64,000 bases of DNA, taken from NCBI GenBank assembly GCA_028112705.1, contig JAOGYN010000004.1:1-64000 (forward strand), in the 5' to 3' direction. Each line of letters opens with the position of its first letter. The stretch's first letter is position 1. The DNA comes from GCA-002712045 sp028112705 (GTDB lineage Bacteria; Pseudomonadota; Alphaproteobacteria; Rhodobacterales; Rhodobacteraceae). The notes beneath the pieces were generated by a model. It was not told the DNA's origin. It made no database searches and saw nothing but the letters and a program-made list of their open reading frames with translations. Positions 54,443 to 64,000 of the stretch are shown here, piece after piece. The position numbers were made by a program, and so were the translations under genes.

Positions 54443-55501
54443 TTGTATAAATATCCAAACAATATAATAGCCGCGATGAACGGTTTTCCAAGAGTTTCCT
54501 TACTTAGTAACGACACACCTTTAGAGAATTTACCTAATCTAACAAGTTTATTAAATAAAAATACAAATAACTTTACTAAATTATTCATTAAACGTGATGA
54601 TCTTACTGGCCTAGCTATGGGTGGAAACAAAACTAGACCACTTGAGTTTATTTTAGGTGAAGCCGTTTCTAAAGGCTGTGACCAAATAATTATAACTGGC
54701 GCTGTACAATCAAACTATTGCAGAAGTGCTGCTGCTGCTGCTGCTAAATTAGGGATTGATTGCCATATCCAAACAGAAAATCGTGTGTCAGCAATGAATG
54801 AAACTTATCACAAAAATGGGAACGTATTACTTTACAAAATATTCGGAGCAAAAGTATCCTTTTTTCCTGAAGGTGCAAATAAAGATGAAGACGCAGCAGA
54901 TAAGGAACTAATAAAGATTTCAAAATATTATGAAGGTATAGGAAAAAAACCTTATATCATTAATTTGTCACCAAATCATGTCCCTATTGGCGCACTTGGT
55001 TATATAGACGCTATTAGGGAAATTTTAATACAGGGTAGAGCGCAAAACATAAAATTTGATGGGATTGTAACTGCGTCTGGTACAGCTTCAACACACGCTG
55101 GAATTTTAGTCGGCTTAGCACTGGAGAATTTAAATATTCCAGTATTTGGAATATGTGTTCGACGCAACAAAGAAGAACAAAAAGAACGAGTGATAAAAGT
55201 AGTTAAAAAATTATTAAAATTAATAAATTCAAATATAACAATTGGCGATGAAAAAATTCTTACTGATGATAGATGGCTTGGTAATGGATATGGAACCATG
55301 TCAAAAGAAGTTTTAGATGCAATTAAGTTAGCGGCTCAAACAGATGCAATTTTAACTGACCCAACATACTCAGGGAAATCAATTGCTGGACTTATTAAAT
55401 TAGCCCAACAAAATGATTTTAAAAATAATGCTAATATATTATATATACATACTGGTGGGCATCCAGGAATTTTTGCTTATGAAGCCCTAATCAGTAACTA
55501 A
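54443..55501 (+). CDS. D-cysteine desulfhydrase/ACC deaminase-like PLP enzyme
   Basis: A 352-residue fold type II PLP enzyme. The N-terminal segment RDDLTGLAMGGNKTRPLEF contains the PLP lysine, and ITGAVQSNYCRSAA binds the substrate. The GNKxRxLE form is that of D-cysteine desulfhydrase and 1-aminocyclopropane-1-carboxylate deaminase. The C-terminal half has DGIVTASGTASTHAG for the phosphate. The start is TTG with AAGGA seven bases upstream (54431-54435); an ATG at 54476 is the alternative. It closely follows nth and may be cotranscribed. Confidence 0.87.
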   Translation: MYKYPNNIIAAMNGFPRVSLLSNDTPLENLPNLTSLLNKNTNNFTKLFIKRDDLTGLAMGGNKTRPLEFILGEAVSKGCDQIIITGAVQSNYCRSAAAAAAKLGIDCHIQTENRVSAMNETYHKNGNVLLYKIFGAKVSFFPEGANKDEDAADKELIKISKYYEGIGKKPYIINLSPNHVPIGALGYIDAIREILIQGRAQNIKFDGIVTASGTASTHAGILVGLALENLNIPVFGICVRRNKEEQKERVIKVVKKLLKLINSNITIGDEKILTDDRWLGNGYGTMSKEVLDAIKLAAQTDAILTDPTYSGKSIAGLIKLAQQNDFKNNANILYIHTGGHPGIFAYEALISN

Positions 55502-55595
55502 TAATTTAAGAACCAAGATTTGGTTAAGTTTTATTATATACCTTTCCTAAATAAGCTATTATGAGAAATCTACACAACCTGTAGGAACTAATTCA

Positions 55596-56213
55596 ATGAG
55601 ATTGTATTATAGTCGTCCATCACCATTCGCCCGAAAAGCATTAGTAGCATTAATCGAAACAAAGCAGATTAATGATGTGGAATTAGAAGAAGTCAAAATA
55701 GGACCAATGGCTCCGGGGGAAATCGTTCCAGCAGTAAATCCCTTAGGAAAAATACCTACATTATTATTGCCAAACGGCTCTTCTATTATCGATAGTAAAT
55801 TTATTTGCAGATACATCGATGAAATGAACCATAATAACCATGGAATAAGGCTTTACCCTGAAGGTGACAATATTTGGGATGCATTACGCCTCGAAGCACT
55901 AGCTGATGGGATACTGGAAGCCGCTGTTTTACTAATTTATGAAGTTAGAGTTAGAGCTGAACACCTAAGGGTTCAAGAGTGGGTTGATGCTCAGTTATTA
56001 AAAATCACTCGTACGCTACTATATTTTGAAAATAATATCTGCGAATTAGAAAAAGGTATCAATATGGGCAGCCTAAGTGTGGCAATCTCTTTAGATTATC
56101 TTGATTTTAGGCATAAAAATATTAACTGGCAAAAAACTTATCCAAAACTGTTTACTTGGTATGCAAGTATTAAAGATCGGAAAAGCTTATCTGACACTAT
56201 GCCAGTTGATTAA
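55596..56213 (+). CDS. Glutathione S-transferase-like protein
   Basis: A 205-residue protein with the GST N-terminal motif MRLYYSRPSPFARKALVAL, NPLGKIPTLLLPNG and IDSKFICRYIDE, then a helical half with RLEALADGILEAA. It resembles the uncharacterised bacterial YibF-like group. CTGTAGGAAC lies upstream of the ATG. The acetyltransferase ATG is 13 bases beyond its stop. Confidence 0.88.
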   Translation: MRLYYSRPSPFARKALVALIETKQINDVELEEVKIGPMAPGEIVPAVNPLGKIPTLLLPNGSSIIDSKFICRYIDEMNHNNHGIRLYPEGDNIWDALRLEALADGILEAAVLLIYEVRVRAEHLRVQEWVDAQLLKITRTLLYFENNICELEKGINMGSLSVAISLDYLDFRHKNINWQKTYPKLFTWYASIKDRKSLSDTMPVD

Positions 56214-56226
56214 AGTGAGCCCTAAT

Positions 56227-56724
56227 ATGAAAATTATTCAAGTTGATACTACGCCCGAAAATAAGATTCTAAAACAACTTTACTCACTTAATCAAGATAA
56301 TGTACCCAACTTAGGAAGTTTATCTTCAGAATTAGAATTAGCAAGATTAATCAAACTGAGCCATATTTGTATATATGTATTAAGTGCTGATGAGATTGTA
56401 GGCTTTATGGTCTGCTTTAGAGAGCTATCAGAATATCATTCATTAAATTATAAATATTTTAATGAGCGAGAAGATAAATTTATGTATGTCGACAGAATTG
56501 CCATAAAGAAAGGTCACGCAAATAAGGGGCTTGGGTCAAGTTTATATGAAAAATTATACAAATTATCAGCCCTAGAACAATTACCAATCTGTTGTGAAGT
56601 TAATACCAAACCAATCAACCAGGTTTCATTAAACTTTCATTATAAAAATGGATTTGAACCAGTAGGTGAATATGATTTCGATGATCATTCAGTAGCTTAC
56701 TTAAAAAAAGAAAATCATTTTTAA
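56227..56724 (+). CDS. GNAT family N-acetyltransferase
   Basis: A 165-residue protein of the GNAT fold. The acetyl-CoA loop is in KGHANKGLGSSLYEKLY (Q/R-x-x-G-x-G/A type), following the central strand MYVDRIAIKKG. The last strand is NQVSLNFHYKNGFEPVGEYDF. The frame runs upstream into the GST gene, but the ATG at 56227 gives a normal length; GTG at 56215 is the alternative. The substrate is unknown. The photolyase gene begins 34 bases later. Confidence 0.86.
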   Translation: MKIIQVDTTPENKILKQLYSLNQDNVPNLGSLSSELELARLIKLSHICIYVLSADEIVGFMVCFRELSEYHSLNYKYFNEREDKFMYVDRIAIKKGHANKGLGSSLYEKLYKLSALEQLPICCEVNTKPINQVSLNFHYKNGFEPVGEYDFDDHSVAYLKKENHF

Positions 56725-56758
56725 ATCATAATTAAAACTTAATCTATAGAAACTGTTA

Positions 56759-58258
56759 ATGACAAAAAATAATTTATTAGTAATCCTAGGAAATCAATTA
56801 TTTCCAATTGAAAAAATCAACAAAATCGGTTGTAAAACTATCTTCATGAAAGAGGACCTAGGTTTAACCACGGATTACCTTCACCACAAGTTAAAGATTC
56901 TAATGTTCTTTATAGCAATGCGCGAGTATAGGGATGAGCTGATTGATAACGGATACCAGGTTATTTACCATTCGATTGATGATCATACTTTTACTTCCCC
57001 CTTTATGGAAGTTTTGCACAAAACATTACTGAAACATAAAATTACAACTATAAATTTTTTTGAAATTATCGATAAAACTTTCTGTCAAGAATTTGAAAAT
57101 TATAAATCTAGAAGTCATGCTACTTTTTTAGAACATCCTTCGCCAATGTTCATATTTAGTAAAGAAACCTTTAACGGGTTTTCTGACCAACGTAATTTAA
57201 GAATGGGATCATTTTACAAGACAGCACGTTTAAATCTTAAAATTCTAATTGATTCTGATAATAAGCCAGTTGGAGGCAAATGGTCTTTTGATGAAGACAA
57301 CAGAAAAAAACTACCAAAAAATATTTCCATACCGTCTGTACCCAGTCCAAATGAGTCAAAATATACCAAAAACCTTACTTCGAAAATAGACACATTATTC
57401 AAAGGTCATCCAGGGTCATTAAGTAATCTTTGGATGCCTACCAACAGGAAAGATGCGTTAGTTTGGTTAGATAATTTTTTTGATAATAGATTTCATAATT
57501 TTGGCCAGTTTGAGGATGCCATCAAAGCTGGAAACAATTTCATTTTTCACAGTGCCCTAAGTCCAATCCTAAACATAGGCCTAGTAACGCCTAATGAGGT
57601 AATCCATAAAGCATTAAACTATGCAAAAAAAAATCAAATACCTTTGAATTCTTTAGAAGGATTCATTAGACAAATAATAGGTTGGCGGGAATTTATTAGA
57701 GGTATTTACCAAACAAGAAGCAAAGAGCAAGAACAGTCCAATTTCTTTGGCCATTACGGAAAATTAACAAGCCACTGGTATGATGGTACTACTGGTATAG
57801 AGCCTTTGGATGATGCTATCAAAGACTGCATAAACTTTGGGTTCACTCACCATATTCCAAGACTAATGATCATTGGAAATATTATGAATCTTGCACGAAT
57901 TCATCCTAACGAAATATATAAGTGGTTCATGGAAATGTTTGTTGACTCATCGGAATGGGTTATGGTTCCCAATATTTACGGAATGGCTACTTTTGCTGAT
58001 GGAGGAATATTTGCAACTAAACCTTATTCTTGTGGCTCCAACTATATCTTAAAAATGAGCAATTATAAAAGAGCTGATTGGTGTGACGTTGTAGATGGTT
58101 TGTATTGGAAGTTCATGTACGATAATCAAAATTTCTTTAAGAAGAACCCCAGGCTAGCAATACTTACTAAATTCTTAGATAAAATGGATAAAGATAGAAA
58201 GACCATGCTTTTTGAACAATCAAATATATTTATCTCCAAAAAAACATTATTAGCTTAA
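56759..58258 (+). CDS. Cryptochrome/photolyase of the iron-sulfur (PhrB-like) family, without cluster ligands
   Basis: A 499-residue flavoprotein of the FeS-BCP/prokaryotic (6-4) photolyase group. Typical parts are the N-terminal LVILGNQLF, EGFIRQIIGWREFIRGIY, THHIPRLMIIGN and the FAD region WVMVPNIYGMATFADGG. In PhrB-type proteins, four Cys hold a 4Fe-4S cluster, three of them in a segment after KMSNY. Here KMSNYKRADWCDVVDGLYW is shorter and has one Cys, and the early ligand position (before the THHI block) is Pro, so the cluster is probably absent. The protein may repair (6-4) photoproducts or sense light. Confidence 0.9.
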   Translation: MTKNNLLVILGNQLFPIEKINKIGCKTIFMKEDLGLTTDYLHHKLKILMFFIAMREYRDELIDNGYQVIYHSIDDHTFTSPFMEVLHKTLLKHKITTINFFEIIDKTFCQEFENYKSRSHATFLEHPSPMFIFSKETFNGFSDQRNLRMGSFYKTARLNLKILIDSDNKPVGGKWSFDEDNRKKLPKNISIPSVPSPNESKYTKNLTSKIDTLFKGHPGSLSNLWMPTNRKDALVWLDNFFDNRFHNFGQFEDAIKAGNNFIFHSALSPILNIGLVTPNEVIHKALNYAKKNQIPLNSLEGFIRQIIGWREFIRGIYQTRSKEQEQSNFFGHYGKLTSHWYDGTTGIEPLDDAIKDCINFGFTHHIPRLMIIGNIMNLARIHPNEIYKWFMEMFVDSSEWVMVPNIYGMATFADGGIFATKPYSCGSNYILKMSNYKRADWCDVVDGLYWKFMYDNQNFFKKNPRLAILTKFLDKMDKDRKTMLFEQSNIFISKKTLLA

Positions 58259-58544
58259 GGGTTAATCTAAGTTACCCAAGATAAGGATCATAGAGGCGTT
58301 AGAACAAAGCGGGCAAGTCCAAAACATGCATTAAAAGGCAACCGATTGAATAGCCTTAATTGTTGTTTGCTACGAGAATAGCTTATAAACTTTCGACTAT
58401 GGGTTCCGTTTAAAGTCATTAACAGGGAGATCCCACCAGTTTATACCTTGCTTTCTAAGCTTGTGCTGACGATGCATGAGGTCAAAATGGGATATCACCA
58501 TTAAAGGGGAGATATAAGCTTTAGTTTCACTGGCCCAGAATGCG
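58259..58544. other. Interval between photolyase gene and rRNA operon end
   Basis: About 290 bases without a confident gene. A minus-strand frame at 58397-58501 is described separately. No IS end or tRNA is visible. Confidence 0.4.
58397..58501 (-). CDS. Possible short ORF downstream of the rRNA operon (doubtful)
   Basis: A 34-codon frame from an ATG at 58501 to TAG at 58397. The peptide is not the Lys/Asn/Ile-rich kind expected from chance in this AT-rich DNA: it has MVISHFDLMHR, KQGINWWDLPVN and DFKRNP. The frame is also open upstream through the rrn terminator to about 58573 (with GGFFAFWASETKAYISP). No ribosome site is seen. It may be a relic or a transcript-derived product. Confidence 0.25.
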   Translation of the reverse strand: MVISHFDLMHRQHKLRKQGINWWDLPVNDFKRNP

Positions 58545-58566
58545 AAAAACCCACCAAAAGGTGGGC
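58545..58566 (-). terminator. Intrinsic terminator of the rRNA operon
   Basis: In the minus direction AGCCCACC, TTTT loop, GGTGGG and TTTTT form a stable hairpin with a T run, 34 bases beyond the tRNA-fMet gene. It closes the rRNA operon transcript. Confidence 0.9.
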
Positions 58567-58599
58567 TTAATCATCACGTCTTAGCTAGTTCGACGAAAA

Positions 58600-58676
<77 letters not shown>

Positions 58677-58758
58677 ACAATTACACATAATGTGCACTAG
58701 TGCCACAATAACACGTGGTAAAATTTCATCGTACTAGAGTTGATTTAGAACTTATTAA

Positions 58759-58875
58759 GTTTGGCAATGACCTACTCTCCCACGTCTTAAGACGCAGTAC
58801 CATCGGCGCGACGGCGCTTAACTGCCGAGTTCGGGATGGGGTCGGGTGTTTCGCTCGCGCTATGATCACCAAACT
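58759..58875 (-). rRNA. rrf: 5S ribosomal RNA
   Basis: About 117 bases. The ends GUUUGGUGAUCAUAGCG and AUUGCCAAAC pair, and the conserved loop CCCAUCCCGAACUCGG is present. It lies about 70 bases beyond the 23S gene. Confidence 0.96.
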
Positions 58876-58952
58876 AAATAAATTCTAAATCACACGAGAC
58901 TGTCTTTCCAAAAATCAGCATGACTGACCAGTAAATCTATCTATTACTGGAT

Positions 58953-61785
<2,833 letters not shown>

Positions 61786-61791
61786 ATCCAG

Positions 61792-62203
61792 AAAAAGTTA
61801 GACTTTTTCTAGGTCAGCTTCATGCATGCACATTCCCTAACCGCACCTGCATGCAACAGATACGGCTAAACTGTTTCATCACCACTTTGCAGCGGGTTTG
61901 AAACAGCAGTTGAACAAGGAACTGTTCAACTTGGTTAGTGTTTTGACTTGGAAAGACTGTAAACTAATATAACATCGATCAGCTGACCGCACTGGAAAGC
62001 TAATCGCTAGAATCTTACAAAGCTCCTTGGTGAGGAACAAAGTTCGAATTGTCCGTTACCGGACACACTAATATCCAAAAAAAAGGATAAAGCATAAAAT
62101 TTACGTCTCGTGTTATTACTCTATATACGATGTCAATCATTCGATAAACGAATGTTAAAACTCACTAATGAGTTTTAAGATTGGTTTAAATTTTCAAAAA
62201 GGT
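61792..62203 (-). other. Internal transcribed spacer, 23S to tRNA-Ala
   Basis: About 410 bases with no gene. It contains several short hairpins, among them CTGTTTCA/TGAAACAG (61871-61906) and GTTGAACA/TGTTCAAC (61909-61930), which probably shape the precursor RNA. Confidence 0.7.
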
Positions 62204-62279
62204 TGGTGGAGCCTAGGAGAGTCGAACTCCTGACCTCCTGAATGCAAATCAGGCGCTCTACCAACTGAGCTAAGGCCCC
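62204..62279 (-). tRNA. tRNA-Ala (anticodon UGC)
   Basis: A 76-base tRNA: GGGGCCU acceptor start, AGCUCAGUUGGUAGAGC D arm, anticodon loop UUUGCAU with UGC, GUUCGAC T loop, and encoded CCA. It lies in the rRNA spacer, 77 bases after tRNA-Ile. Confidence 0.98.
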
Positions 62280-62356
62280 AATTACTGTAAAATATTAAGA
62301 TTAATAATATCAGTTAAGAAATTATCAACATAAGTATTCACTATACTTTAGAAAAT

Positions 62357-62433
<77 letters not shown>

Positions 62434-62572
62434 AGACAGGCCGCAGGCCTGAAACTAATTATTGAAGAGATATGAGGACGGCCTGGCCGGATGTTAGATC
62501 CGAAGATCTAACGTATGCTCATTTAAGAGCTGCCAAGTAATTCCACGAAAGAATAAATTCTTTACTAGGAAC

Positions 62573-64000
<1,428 letters not shown>

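Overview
The window is AT-rich bacterial chromosome, most likely from a marine-type alphaproteobacterium. Three things point there. The rRNA operon has the order 16S, tRNA-Ile(GAU), tRNA-Ala(UGC), 23S, 5S, tRNA-fMet. The 23S gene has a helical insert near its 5' end of the kind common in alphaproteobacteria. The gene content is that of a substrate scavenger: ABC importers for peptides, amino acids and zinc, hydantoinase/oxoprolinase genes, a DUF2783-monooxygenase pair and glutathione-S-transferase-like proteins. I cannot assign a genus by eye.

Layout. 1-2516: the end of a phosphate permease (PiT) and a Bcr/CflA efflux pump. 2564-3859: a YghU-type thiol reductase and a doubtful small membrane ORF. 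11214-3860 (minus): a tightly packed five-gene catabolic operon (AbgB-like amidohydrolase, HyuA, HyuB, FAD oxidoreductase, uronate-dehydrogenase-like enzyme). It is divergent from an aromatic-ring monooxygenase plus a DUF2783 gene (11337-13120). 13128-14885: a periplasmic gamma-glutamyltranspeptidase. 15053-15142: tRNA-Ser(GCU). 19589-15408 (minus): a sterol-desaturase-like membrane hydroxylase and a 1001-residue kinase/M23/aminotransferase-fold fusion.

19785-25506 (plus): six tightly spaced genes for tryptophan breakdown (kynureninase, HpaB-type hydroxylase, RidA-family deaminase, 3-hydroxyanthranilate dioxygenase, formamidase-like hydrolase, tryptophan dioxygenase). No classical kynurenine 3-monooxygenase is present. 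The HpaB-type enzyme probably supplies the missing hydroxyl group on anthranilate. A peptide/nickel-type ABC importer follows (25805-30744). 30770-33938: a complete zinc uptake locus (znuB, znuC, zur, divergent znuA) around a perfect Zur-box-like palindrome; ZnuA carries fifteen His-Asp-Glu repeats.

33955-37406 (minus): amidase, ornithine-cyclodeaminase-like and threonine-dehydratase-like genes. 37783-40249: esterase, short-chain dehydrogenase and creatininase-family genes. 40377-44797: a polar amino acid ABC importer split by divergent transcription, two AhpD-like proteins and a glycerophosphodiesterase. 44811-52000: peptidase, 2-oxoglutarate oxygenase-like, rhodanese, methyltransferase, sulfatase, enoyl-CoA isomerase-like and GST genes. 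52032-58258: Pgi, endonuclease III, a D-cysteine desulfhydrase-like enzyme, a GST, an acetyltransferase and a photolyase of the iron-sulfur family that has lost the cluster ligands. 58545-64000 (minus): the rRNA operon, ending in an intrinsic terminator; about 45 bases of the 16S 5' end lie outside.

The best leads are the rewired kynurenine pathway (including a tryptophan dioxygenase with Gly at the usual active-site His), the three-domain fusion, the hydantoinase operon of unknown substrate, the cluster-less photolyase, a Pgi with Met at a catalytic His position, and the helical insert in 23S rRNA.
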